Source: Desulfosudis oleivorans (GTDB lineage Bacteria; Desulfobacterota; Desulfobacteria; Desulfobacterales; SURF-7). From it: a stretch of 64,000 nt of DNA. The stretch is taken from the NCBI GenBank assembly GCA_020723305.1, contig DYJC01000014.1:85936-149935 (forward strand). The letters are read 5' to 3'. The notes below the pieces were generated by a model, which did no database searches, was not told where the DNA came from, and saw only the letters and a program-made list of their open reading frames with translations. The translations under genes and the position numbers were made by a program. Below, piece by piece: positions 25,566 through 33,047 of this stretch; positions within the stretch are counted from its first letter, which is position 1, and every line of letters starts with the position of its first letter.

Positions 25566-26348
25566 CTAAAACGGAATATCATCATCAAAAATTTCCTTTG
25601 GCGGCTCGCCCTTCTTCAATGAAAACATTCCTTCATGAGCCTCAATCCAATCCCATCCGACTTGAGTCAGCCGTGTAGCAGCATATGGTTCTCCAGTCTG
25701 CTCATCGTGTTCTTGCGTTGATTCAATAAAACGCTTATTTAATAAACGTCGAAAACCGAGGCCAAAACCAAGTGATGTGAAACCAGCCCGTTCTACATCA
25801 TGTTTTAGTGAATAAATACTTACAATACTGTCTGGAAGTGCTGCTTCTCCAGCAAGAGTGGCCAAAACTGCTAATTCAGGCTGACTCAGCCCTTCTCGCG
25901 GCGAAACAGGGTCACTTTCCGCAAGCTGTCGTAATCGGTCACCTTTTTTCATAAGTGCATGAATACGCTCCTTGATTTTAATTTTAAGCTGTTCAAAATC
26001 ACTTGAGGACTCAGACTTATACTCGATTACTGTCCGGTGCTGTATGTCGAATGGATACCGTCCCTCTTTCCGTTCATCGGAACAGACCATAATTACTGCT
26101 TTGCCTGCTGCAAAAGAATAGCCGAGTTCGTACCACACATTTGGATTATCGGTTGTGATGTCTGCCAAGCAAATTGCGGCATTACGAATGCCATCTTCAA
26201 TTGCTTCGATTGGAATCTCTACATTTGGATCTTGATCAACTCTATATGGATCAAGACCTGCCTCTTCAATTGCTGGACGGAAAGTGTCCTCAAAACGCTT
26301 ATCGAATTTAGCATGATCGAAAGGTTGTATTACGAAACATGTGGGCAT
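25566..26348 (-). CDS. TIR/nucleoside-deoxyribosyltransferase-like protein with C-terminal winged-helix-like domain
   Basis: Residues 1-90 match the fold shared by nucleoside 2-deoxyribosyltransferases and TIR-like NAD hydrolases: CFVIQPFD, a long helix FEDTFRPAIEEAGL, ICLADIT and NPNVWYELGYSFAAGK. Glu74 in WYELG is at the catalytic glutamate position of these families. Residues ~150-240 look like a winged helix (LSQPELAVLATLAGE, FRRLLNKRFIES, TQVGWDWIE). Proteins of this class occur as stand-alone stress or anti-phage effectors that consume NAD or nucleotides; that role is inference here. The gene is a cassette-like unit with an attC-like site right after it. Confidence 0.7.
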   Translation of the reverse strand: MPTCFVIQPFDHAKFDKRFEDTFRPAIEEAGLDPYRVDQDPNVEIPIEAIEDGIRNAAICLADITTDNPNVWYELGYSFAAGKAVIMVCSDERKEGRYPFDIQHRTVIEYKSESSSDFEQLKIKIKERIHALMKKGDRLRQLAESDPVSPREGLSQPELAVLATLAGEAALPDSIVSIYSLKHDVERAGFTSLGFGLGFRRLLNKRFIESTQEHDEQTGEPYAATRLTQVGWDWIEAHEGMFSLKKGEPPKEIFDDDIPF

Positions 26349-26600
26349 TATAAAGTCCTTTCGCGTTTATCAAACGCTGCGGCCAGGTGGAGCAAAGACT
26401 TCTACTGACCTTTATAAATGTCAAAATCTGTGTTAACGCACTGATTTTCGTACTGGCGCTGCCCGTTCTACTCCTTGGGCGACAAGATTATTGTCTAAAA
26501 AACCAAAAGATGACCTTCTTCTCATCAACTTCAATCCACTCTTGCCGATGACCGACTTCATGAATGCAACCATTTTCTTCCGAGATTTTGCTATGCTCTT

Positions 26601-26657
26601 GCCTAACACAAAAATCAGCGGCGGCTGTAAGATGTCCGCTGGACTGCCTCGTTAGCC
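26601..26657 (-). other. Integron attC site (best match in the window)
   Basis: On the minus strand GGCTAAC (26651-26657) begins two bases after the upstream gene's stop. Then come CCAGCGGAC and GCCGCTGA, which are complementary arms (CAGCGG/CCGCTG), and the site closes with a consensus R' box GTTAGGC at 26601-26607. Length 57 bp. This matches the R''-L''-L'-R' order of integron attC recombination sites. Confidence 0.8.
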
Positions 26658-26658
26658 T

Positions 26659-27249
26659 TCATATAGATGACAGGTTGTAAAATATCCGAATTTTCCCCTC
26701 CGGAATCGCAATACCATCATGAAATGCTTCTGGAAGATCAAACAGTTGCGGTGACGGAACTAATTCGCCTTCTACCGCCTGCTTCCGGTACAAGAGAAAC
26801 AGTAGACTGAAGAGCCCCGCTACGGCATTCAAACAGTGCCTCAATGTGCCCATCGCGAAGCATTGATCCCGATGATGTTTGACTTTATTATAAGCAGCCC
26901 ACCAGTCTGGTGGTGTTCGGGGAGAACTCCAAAAAGCCCATGGTTCGAACTCCAATCCAAAGCGAGGCATTAAAACCCTGAAGCTCTCAAATGATTTAAA
27001 GTGGTTTGTTATAACATCTTGGTATTTAAGAATCTTGTCCGCTTTGGATTGAGGATCAACAGCCTCACAGATGGCCTTAGCAATAACGTCAACCTCAGAT
27101 GCCGAGGCGAATAGGATTCTCGTTATCTCAATGGAATAGCATTCGAAATTCGTCTGAGAAAAATCGATGTACCTTGAGAGGTTCAGAACATCGGATTCAA
27201 TTGATAAGAAGTAATTCCAATGCATTAGGGTACTGTTAACCTTTGTCAT
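26659..27249 (-). CDS. Unrecognised alpha-helical cassette protein (HEPN-like motif?)
   Basis: A 196-residue protein without signal peptide. It is predicted mostly helical, with one hydrophobic helix (LNAVAGLFSLLFLLY) that may be buried rather than membrane-spanning. The segment PDWWAAYNKVKHHRDQCF recalls the YNxxKHxR pattern found in some HEPN-like and abortive-infection proteins, but the usual RNase motif is not clear. I cannot assign a family. AGAGGAAAG precedes the ATG, a GTTAGCC R' box lies upstream at 27269-27275 and an attC follows the stop, so this is a single-gene cassette of about 670 bases. Confidence 0.65.
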   Translation of the reverse strand: MTKVNSTLMHWNYFLSIESDVLNLSRYIDFSQTNFECYSIEITRILFASASEVDVIAKAICEAVDPQSKADKILKYQDVITNHFKSFESFRVLMPRFGLEFEPWAFWSSPRTPPDWWAAYNKVKHHRDQCFAMGTLRHCLNAVAGLFSLLFLLYRKQAVEGELVPSPQLFDLPEAFHDGIAIPEGKIRIFYNLSSI

Positions 27250-27434
27250 CAGGTCTTTCCTCTTGGTTGGCTAACCATTGATTCATAGGTCATTTTGACC
27301 TGGGCTTTTCAGGCATTTTTCCCCTGATAATTTTCCCTGATATTTTCGCAACAAATCGTCTGAAAAATGGGTTCTATTTCACATGAGACAATACCCGATT
27401 ACCAAAACCCGATCTCTATGGATTGTTTTTTTCA

Positions 27435-27638
27435 ACAGAATCATTTTATATAAATGTTGTCAATACAAAATGTTGGAGAGGGCTGGGTGTTGTTTCATGA
27501 GGATTATTTTCTCTCTGTTTCAGGAATTTTCAGATAATCAGGGATAGCTGCGATCTTATTTGAGTGGAAAAAAAATTGGGGATTCCGGAATTTGGAGGAC
27601 ATCCACTAACAAAAGAGGGCAACCACAAGGGATTGCCC
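27435..27638. repeat. Long dispersed repeat, copy 1
   Basis: Shares most of its sequence with 28125-28270 (ACAGAATCATTTT..., TGTTGTCAAT, AAATGTTGGAGA, GTTTCATGA, GGAATTTTCAGA, ACATCCA, GGCAACCACAAGGG). Copy 1 has ~50 extra bases in the middle. Its right end carries a hairpin GGGCAA / TTGCCC (27617-27638). It is not coding in any frame. The rest of 27276-27681 shows no gene. Confidence 0.8.
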
Positions 27639-27681
27639 CTACAATCAAATTGCGTTTCAAATTATTGGAAATCGAAAATCC

Positions 27682-27830
27682 TCCCCTTCCCGGATCATAA
27701 CCTTTTCCGGTTCATGTTGCGCCTGATTTACGATCTTTGCCTTGTCATCATTCTTGGCTGTATCCATCCGGATTGCCGGTTCGATCATGGGACGACCAAT
27801 CAATATCCTGTTTGAATTTTCGGATGCTTT
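27682..27830 (-). pseudogene. Fragment of a cyclic-nucleotide-binding protein gene
   Basis: The stretch corresponds to about 29770-29910 in the intact CNB gene on the same strand. The minus-strand reading AKIVNQAQHEPEKVMIREGE parallels AKIVKLVQYEPGEAVIREGE in that gene. Both ends are missing and flanks are unrelated, so it is a decayed partial duplication. Confidence 0.7.
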
Positions 27831-27925
27831 TTTTCGCGATCGGTTGAGCGACCTGATGTTAAGCGCTTTGTAGAACGGGTTAGATCCAAAAGGGATCGCA
27901 ACGCCTCGTTGACCGATACGGAATC

Positions 27926-28078
27926 TCAGAATGCCTTGGCAATGTCTGGATCAAGGATAACCACATTAGATCCCTCATCAATCAATCTTTTATAGTACTT
28001 GCCTCGGACGGCTTTGGAGTAGTCGAAGTTATATTCGGGGCGCAAATTGTCAATAGCCTTTTTTTTCCTATCTTTCAT
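27926..28078 (-). CDS. Small antitoxin-like protein without visible toxin partner
   Basis: A 50-residue protein, MKDRKKKAIDNLRPEYNFDY then SKAVRGKYYKRL and NVVILDPDIAKAF. This RPEYDF...RGKYY...LDPDVA pattern recurs in short proteins encoded beside PIN or BrnT-like toxins. The start at 28078 fits that length; a longer frame to 28384 is only a chance fusion with the NtrC fragment. No toxin frame follows (27276-27925 holds only the repeat and the CNB fragment), so it is orphaned or decaying. Confidence 0.6.
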   Translation of the reverse strand: MKDRKKKAIDNLRPEYNFDYSKAVRGKYYKRLIDEGSNVVILDPDIAKAF

Positions 28079-28124
28079 GTTTTTTTTCTCATGTACAGTT
28101 GTAAGTCTATGTATTGTGTTACAC

Positions 28125-28270
28125 ACAGAATCATTTTGCAGAAATGTTGTCAATGCAAAATGTTGGAGACGGTGGGGTGTCGTTTCATGAAAATTGTTTC
28201 TCCCTGTTTCGGGAATTTTCAGAAAATTTTGGAGAACATCCATTATAACAAAAACAGGCAACCACAAGGG
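28125..28270. repeat. Long dispersed repeat, copy 2
   Basis: Second copy of the element at 27435. It is shorter in the middle and ends at ACCACAAGGG, exactly where the NtrC-type pseudogene sequence begins, so it probably inserted into or truncated that gene. Confidence 0.8.
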
Positions 28271-28458
28271 CGGCATGGTGATGGGTAGTACATTCAACCG
28301 GTAGTAGAAATCCTCGCGAAATTTTCCTGCGCGGATCAGTTCCGGCAGATTCTGATTGGTTGAGGCGATAATCCGTGTGTTCACCTTGATCGAACGGGTA
28401 TCGCCCAGGGGTTTGAACTCTTTCTCATAGAGAACCTGGAGAAGCTTGGTCTGGCTGC
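28271..28458 (-). pseudogene. Fragment of a sigma-54-dependent (NtrC-type) regulator
   Basis: The minus strand encodes an internal piece of the AAA+ domain: KLLQVLYEKEFKPLGDTRS, then NTRIIASTNQNL and FREDFYYRLNVLPITMPP. Neither the receiver, Walker A nor the HTH is present. The 3' side is cut by the long repeat copy 2, the 5' side by unrelated sequence. It cannot be functional. Confidence 0.85.
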
Positions 28459-28545
28459 CATTTCGACCCGCGATAAAAAAACCTATCTTGCCCAGAACGA
28501 TTTAGCACAGAAAGCATACGGAAAAGCCATGGCCATTGCCGTGGG

Positions 28546-28618
28546 AAGGTTCATCGCTTCCCTTCACTTCGTGTCCAGCTTTCGCCGGAACGACAACAAC
28601 AGACTAAAGTACGCCTGA
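28546..28618. repeat. Remnant of the 122-bp palindromic element family
   Basis: CTTCACTTCGTGTCCAGC, TTTCGCCGGAACGACAAC and a tail AAAGTACGCCTGA resemble the right half of the copy at 60653-60794 (CTTCACTGCGTGTCCGGC, TTTCACCGGAAT...). The left half is absent. The ~85 bases before it read as coding-like plus-strand sequence (DKKTYLAQNDLAQKAYGKAM) that I cannot place. Confidence 0.55.
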
Positions 28619-28634
28619 CACCCGGCATTCTCTC

Positions 28635-29369
28635 CTATGGTCTTTTACCGGTCAGACTCTCTTTGACAACTTTGCCGAAATTACGGAGCGTCTGGGCTGC
28701 ATATGGGGTTTCCGACACCGTGTTCAGAAGTTCGGTGACATTTCGTCCTGCTACTTCGAGTTCCTCTTTCTGCTCCCGGATATATGATCGCAAAATATCC
28801 GTGCTGTACTCCGGGTGAAACTGAACGCCCCAGGCCCAGCCGCCCAAACGAAATGCATGATTGGGCTCATATTCATTTGCTGCCAGACGTACTGCTCCTG
28901 TTGGCAGACGCAACACTGTCTGCTCATGCGTGACATGGGCGAGAAAGGATTGCGGAAGCGATTGAAAAACAGGATCATCGACGCAATCCGGAAGCAGCGC
29001 CACCTTTACAGTTCCGATCTCTTCGCCGCGGGGATGGAAGCCGACCTGTCCGCCAGCAGCCTTTGCCAGCAGTTGATGTCCATAGCAGATGCCGAATAGC
29101 GGCGTGTCTGTATGGAGCAAAGACAATATCCATTCTTCCAACCTGACACTCCACGGCAGGTTATCCGTTACCATCGAATGTGACCCGGTGATCACTGCAC
29201 CCGCGCACTCCTGCACAGAAGGGAGATCCGCTCCATTTTCTGCATCCACGATATCGATTTCCACGTCTGTTATCCCAAGTGTCGCCGCTGTCCACCGGTC
29301 AAAGTCACCGAACTGTTTTGCCGTGGCTGGAAATGTGGTTCCTGCTTTAATGATGTATAGTCTCTTCAC
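28635..29369 (-). CDS. Class I glutamine amidotransferase-like protein
   Basis: A 244-residue stand-alone GATase1 domain like GuaA-type amidotransferase subunits and gamma-glutamyl hydrolase-like proteins. The nucleophile Cys is in FGICYGHQLLA, and the His-Glu pair in WGVQFHPEYS. GSHSMV occupies the oxyanion-strand position. The synthetase partner is not adjacent, so it may hydrolyse glutamine or a gamma-glutamyl compound. It overlaps the CNB gene by four bases (translational coupling). Confidence 0.88.
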   Translation of the reverse strand: MKRLYIIKAGTTFPATAKQFGDFDRWTAATLGITDVEIDIVDAENGADLPSVQECAGAVITGSHSMVTDNLPWSVRLEEWILSLLHTDTPLFGICYGHQLLAKAAGGQVGFHPRGEEIGTVKVALLPDCVDDPVFQSLPQSFLAHVTHEQTVLRLPTGAVRLAANEYEPNHAFRLGGWAWGVQFHPEYSTDILRSYIREQKEELEVAGRNVTELLNTVSETPYAAQTLRNFGKVVKESLTGKRP

Positions 29370-29968
29370 CTTTTTTGTTCCCGTTCAACCAGCAACTGCT
29401 CGCGCTTTTCCAATTCCAGCTCTTTGGCCTCAAGCCGTTTTTTTTCCTGCTCGATCTCTGTTTGCTGATCTGCAACCTTCTGTTTTTCCGCAGCCAGCTT
29501 TTCCGTTGTCAGGGCAAGCCGTTCGGACTTCAGCCGCTGTATTCCTTCCTGTATCTTCAATCGAATCGAATTATTCTTCAGATTATTCAAAATCGACAGA
29601 TCCATACTGAAACATACTCCCTGCCCTTCTGATATCACGGTTGCAGATCGTGTGTCTACCTCCAGGGCGCTCATCTCTCCGAACACATCGCCCGGTGTCT
29701 GGAATTCTGCAATACCAACATCCCCCTTTTTCACCAGAAACTTCCCCCGGAGAACCCAGAATATCCAGCTGTCATACTCCCCTTCCCGGATAACTGCCTC
29801 TCCTGGTTCATATTGCACCAGTTTTACGATCTTTGCCTTGTAATCGTTTCTGGCTGTTTCCATCAGACTCACCAGCTCGTCCATGGAAAGATCATGCAAT
29901 ATTTTGAATTTATGAATCAGTTCTATTGTTTTCTGCTTAAACAATTCACCTTGGATCTCAACAGGCAT
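29366..29968 (-). CDS. Cyclic-nucleotide-binding domain protein with C-terminal coiled coil
   Basis: Residues ~18-130 are a cNMP-binding fold: VQYEPGEAVIREGEYDSWIFWVLRG (read as EPGEAVIREGEYDS), FGEMSALEVDTRSATV. The typical phosphate-binding cassette residue pattern FGEMSAL...RSATV is present. Residues ~140-200 are a long charged coiled coil rich in K, E and Q. There is no HTH, so this is not a Crp-type regulator. It is upstream of and coupled to the amidotransferase gene. A decayed copy of its middle lies at 27682-27830. Confidence 0.88.
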   Translation of the reverse strand: MPVEIQGELFKQKTIELIHKFKILHDLSMDELVSLMETARNDYKAKIVKLVQYEPGEAVIREGEYDSWIFWVLRGKFLVKKGDVGIAEFQTPGDVFGEMSALEVDTRSATVISEGQGVCFSMDLSILNNLKNNSIRLKIQEGIQRLKSERLALTTEKLAAEKQKVADQQTEIEQEKKRLEAKELELEKREQLLVEREQKR

Positions 29969-30149
29969 TCTGCCTCCCTATTTGTAGTGCAGGAATCATG
30001 CTTCTTCCGCAGATGAATTCACCTGATCAACCTTCCTGTCATCCATCTGCAAGTAAAAAAAGGCGGAAAACTTCTGTTTTGATCGTCATGACCAAGATTA
30101 TCGAGGAGAAACACAACCAGAACAGGTACGGGCATGTGTTATATTTTTT

Positions 30150-30236
30150 TTAATGAATCAGGCCATACCCGATTAGGCCTGCATTCAGAATGATCAATCC
30201 ATAAAATGCGATCATGAAATAGGTATCCTTGTTCAT
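30150..30236 (-). CDS. 28-residue single-span membrane protein
   Basis: The frame encodes MNKDTYFMIAFYGLIILNAG plus LIGYGLIH, one transmembrane helix with a short charged N-terminus. The ribosome-binding site is perfect (AAGGAGGT five bases before the ATG), which is unusual for spurious frames. It lies ~150 bases downstream of the beta-propeller lipoprotein gene on the same strand. No family recognised; it may be a small accessory subunit or regulator of a membrane protein. Confidence 0.6.
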   Translation of the reverse strand: MNKDTYFMIAFYGLIILNAGLIGYGLIH

Positions 30237-30390
30237 AGTTACCTCCTTGTATCCGTTTGAGTTTCAGAAAATAACCAACTCCGGTATGACTTGAATATAA
30301 ATACAGATTTGAATCCGTCAAGTCATGGATACAAAGGAAGCAAAAACCTGTTTGATGGTTTTTCCCAATAAACAGGGGGAGACAGAACAA

Positions 30391-32532
30391 TTATTCACAG
30401 CAAGATGAATCCGTGTAGGTAACCACCGATACCTTATTCTCCGCTTCGTTTGAGACATAAAAGAAATTGCCTTCCGGCGGAACGGCAACGCCGACAGCAT
30501 CCAGATCCAGCGGAATAAAACCGGCTATCGTAAAATCCGATGTCCGGATCATTGCAACCTGATCCGCCATGGAACTGGTCACAAACACATACCTTCCATC
30601 CGAAGATGAAGCAATATCCTTGATGCCGAATCCGATACCGATCTCTTTCAAAACCATACCGTTCCGGATCACTGATACGGAACTTCTCAGAACACTCGCG
30701 ATATACAAATCCTTGTCCGGCAGAATTGCCATATCCACAAGCCCGTCTCCAGACTGCACCTTCTCAACAACAGTATAATCGGAAAGACGAATCTTCAAAA
30801 GAGCGCTTTCCTCCGTACTGACATAAAAATAGTTCTCTTCATCCAAAGAAATCTCTTTTGGAGCTGCGACTCCAAGGGGAGTGTACCCCCGTCTGGTGAT
30901 CATGAATTCATTGATGACAGGATGATCCACGGTTTCGGACACAACATCCGCCGTCCCTTCCAGCACATTTGATGCTCCGGGTGAATTGAAGGCTCTTCCG
31001 GCTTCGGGAATGTCGGACAGATGAATGGTTTCAGGATCACCATACGAAGACGACAGCCAGCGGCTGAAATAATTGTTCGCAACCCAGTCATCCTTTGAAT
31101 TTGTATCCTTTCCATTGGGGATACGCGAATATGATCCAGGCTGATATTCCCAGTACCCTTCCCGGAACACAACCGGAAGCACCACATTGGTGTATACCCA
31201 TCCATCGTCAATCATGTCATGGACACTCACTTCATCCACAATGCGGTCCCAAGGCGGCGCAAGGCCGGATACTTCCTGATAATCCATAATCCCGTTGTCA
31301 TCCGCATCCAGGTCAAAACCTTCGATCCCTGAAAAATTCTCCACCAGCAGCAGCGTGTATGCCCTGGTTTTAAACTTGTGATTCAGAAAATCGGTTCGCC
31401 AGAATCCCCCTGCATCCGGCACTACTTTTGTAAATGCCATCTCAATTCTTCCCATAGTCGAAGGGCACTTGGTTGGACAATTTCCTGAAGCCTTATTTGC
31501 CTGGCAAAGGGGACTACTCATATCCGGTTCTTTGATCAACGCTCCACAGTCATTTTCAACTGCCAATACCGTATACTCCGCCCCGGAAGGCGGAACACTG
31601 AAAAAAACCTCGATATAAGACAGGGTATTCTGATCCATGGGAATGGTACCCACTACGGTATGATTTTTTGTTTCAATTACAGAAAGAGATGAATCATTTG
31701 TATTGGCCACCACTACATACTCGCCGCCGGCTGTGACTGCAATTCCATTGGGAACCCTGCCGACGCGGATTGTTTTCACAACCGTATTGCCGGATGTCTC
31801 GATAACAGACACGGTATTATCCCATGAATTGGCGACATACACATACGTTCCATCCGGTAATACCGCCATCCGGTTAGGATCAATGCCGACCGGAATGGTT
31901 CCAACGACCTTGTTATCCGGGGTTTGAATGACTGAAACCGTATTGCCGGCTGAATTGGTAACATACAGGTAATCGCCCTTCTCCGTGCTTGCCGGTGCAA
32001 TATCGTTGGGGCTGTTTCCCACTGTTACAGTTGTCCGGTACCACTTAGCCTGAAACAGGTAAGGCATGGAAGAAGGAAGGGGCCCCATCCACAACCCGCT
32101 TTCCTCAGCATCGTTCCGGCCAGGGAACATATGCTCAACAGAAATATACTCCGGATTATTTGCATTATCCGCACCTACTTCAAGATATAACATTATATTC
32201 TCTGGATCATCCGGGTCCAGAACAACGATTCTGCCCTCTTCGATCTTGTATCGGTGTTCTTTTCCCTGAATCAGCATTCTGCTTTTACTCAGAAAATCGA
32301 TGATAAATGAGCAGGATGGATAATCCGGATTCACCACATGAAACGTTTTTTCAATTTTGAGTTGTTCATAGTCGAAAGCGGAATCTGTAAAAGAACGGCT
32401 TGATGGCCCTCCGGCATAATAATTTTTATCTGCACTGGAGGAGCAGCCAAGGCAAACAATCCAAACCAGCGTCAACAAAAGAATACGATAAAAACACTTA
32501 CTGAATTTTTGATTCAAACGGATTGTATTCAT
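30391..32532 (-). CDS. Lipoprotein with YVTN-type beta-propeller repeats
   Basis: The start at 32532 gives a lipoprotein signal (hydrophobic ILLLTLVWIVCLGC, lipobox LGC). The longer frame to 32655 adds only non-signal residues. Two clusters of YVTN/NHL-like blades appear: GDYLYVTNSAGNTVSVI, TYVYVANSWDNTVSVIET and EYVVVANTNDSSLSVIET in the first half; RYVFVTSSMADQVAMIRT and NFFYVSNEAENKVSVVTY near the end. The middle (about 320-580) is unrelated and contains a C-rich stretch CQANKASGNCPTKCPS. A Ca-binding-like loop FDLDADDNGIMDYQE is visible. It is probably surface or periplasmic; ligand unknown. Confidence 0.82.
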   Translation of the reverse strand: MNTIRLNQKFSKCFYRILLLTLVWIVCLGCSSSADKNYYAGGPSSRSFTDSAFDYEQLKIEKTFHVVNPDYPSCSFIIDFLSKSRMLIQGKEHRYKIEEGRIVVLDPDDPENIMLYLEVGADNANNPEYISVEHMFPGRNDAEESGLWMGPLPSSMPYLFQAKWYRTTVTVGNSPNDIAPASTEKGDYLYVTNSAGNTVSVIQTPDNKVVGTIPVGIDPNRMAVLPDGTYVYVANSWDNTVSVIETSGNTVVKTIRVGRVPNGIAVTAGGEYVVVANTNDSSLSVIETKNHTVVGTIPMDQNTLSYIEVFFSVPPSGAEYTVLAVENDCGALIKEPDMSSPLCQANKASGNCPTKCPSTMGRIEMAFTKVVPDAGGFWRTDFLNHKFKTRAYTLLLVENFSGIEGFDLDADDNGIMDYQEVSGLAPPWDRIVDEVSVHDMIDDGWVYTNVVLPVVFREGYWEYQPGSYSRIPNGKDTNSKDDWVANNYFSRWLSSSYGDPETIHLSDIPEAGRAFNSPGASNVLEGTADVVSETVDHPVINEFMITRRGYTPLGVAAPKEISLDEENYFYVSTEESALLKIRLSDYTVVEKVQSGDGLVDMAILPDKDLYIASVLRSSVSVIRNGMVLKEIGIGFGIKDIASSSDGRYVFVTSSMADQVAMIRTSDFTIAGFIPLDLDAVGVAVPPEGNFFYVSNEAENKVSVVTYTDSSCCE

Positions 32533-32781
32533 TTCATATGATCCATTTATGTATGTTGAAGCCAATGTCTCCGCGTCTGCAACAAAACAATGATTGATGG
32601 GCAGATCCATCAACATGCATCGATTTCGAAAACCCTGTTTACAAACCAAACTCATATTTTACGTTATAATACCCCAAGCCCATTTATCAAGAAAAAAATG
32701 AAATATTAACATTCTGAATTCGTTCTGTTTCAATACGATGAGCTCTCTGAACCTCCACCCTGTATAGCCAATTGAATCTAC

Positions 32782-32810
32782 TTGACAATCCAGAGCAAAG
32801 TACATTAAAT
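32782..32810 (+). promoter_or_regulatory. Candidate sigma-70 promoter upstream of DAHP synthase
   Basis: TTGACA (32782-32787) and TTAAAT (32805-32810) with 17-base spacing. The 122-bp palindromic element (32833-32954) would lie in the transcribed leader. The remainder of 32533-33047 shows no gene. Confidence 0.4.
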
Positions 32811-32832
32811 TATCTTCAACACAGACGAAATA

Positions 32833-32954
32833 GAGCCAATTTCAAAACGGTTATCAAGCGTCACACCGGCGAAAGTTAGTGCTCAGAAAAGAGCCGAAAA
32901 TACTGGATTTTCGTTTTCGCCTGAACTACAATAAGAGACTTTTGAAATTGGCTC
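32833..32954. repeat. 122-bp palindromic dispersed element, copy B
   Basis: Same length and ends as copy A at 1384-1505: perfect 15-bp inverted termini GAGCCAATTTCAAAA, about 92% identity over the whole element by eye. It lies between the candidate promoter and the DAHP synthase ribosome-binding site. Confidence 0.9.
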
Positions 32955-33047
32955 CTAAAAAATTAATTTCATACACAATACCAACACCACACCGGACACA
33001 AGGTTGAGCTGCCGAAAACTCCAATCTTTGCTTTTCAGGAGGAAACA

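Noticed and set aside
26430..26520. Another attC-like site between the first two cassettes (GTTAAC near 26437 on the minus strand)
   Set aside because: Only one R-like box and a short GCCC/GGGC arm pair; too weak to list as a feature.
26540..26600. Short minus-strand frame reading HEVGHRQEWIEVDEKKVIFWFF
   Set aside because: Looks like a protein tail but has no start codon after the attC; perhaps a decayed cassette.
27250..28634. Integron integrase or attI
   Set aside because: No tyrosine recombinase motifs in any frame of this stretch.
30139..30390. 83-residue minus-strand frame
   Set aside because: Different frame from the 28-residue protein, without ribosome-binding site or membrane segment.
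32955..33047. Riboswitch or attenuator for DAHP synthase
   Set aside because: No aromatic-rich leader peptide or known aptamer pattern seen.
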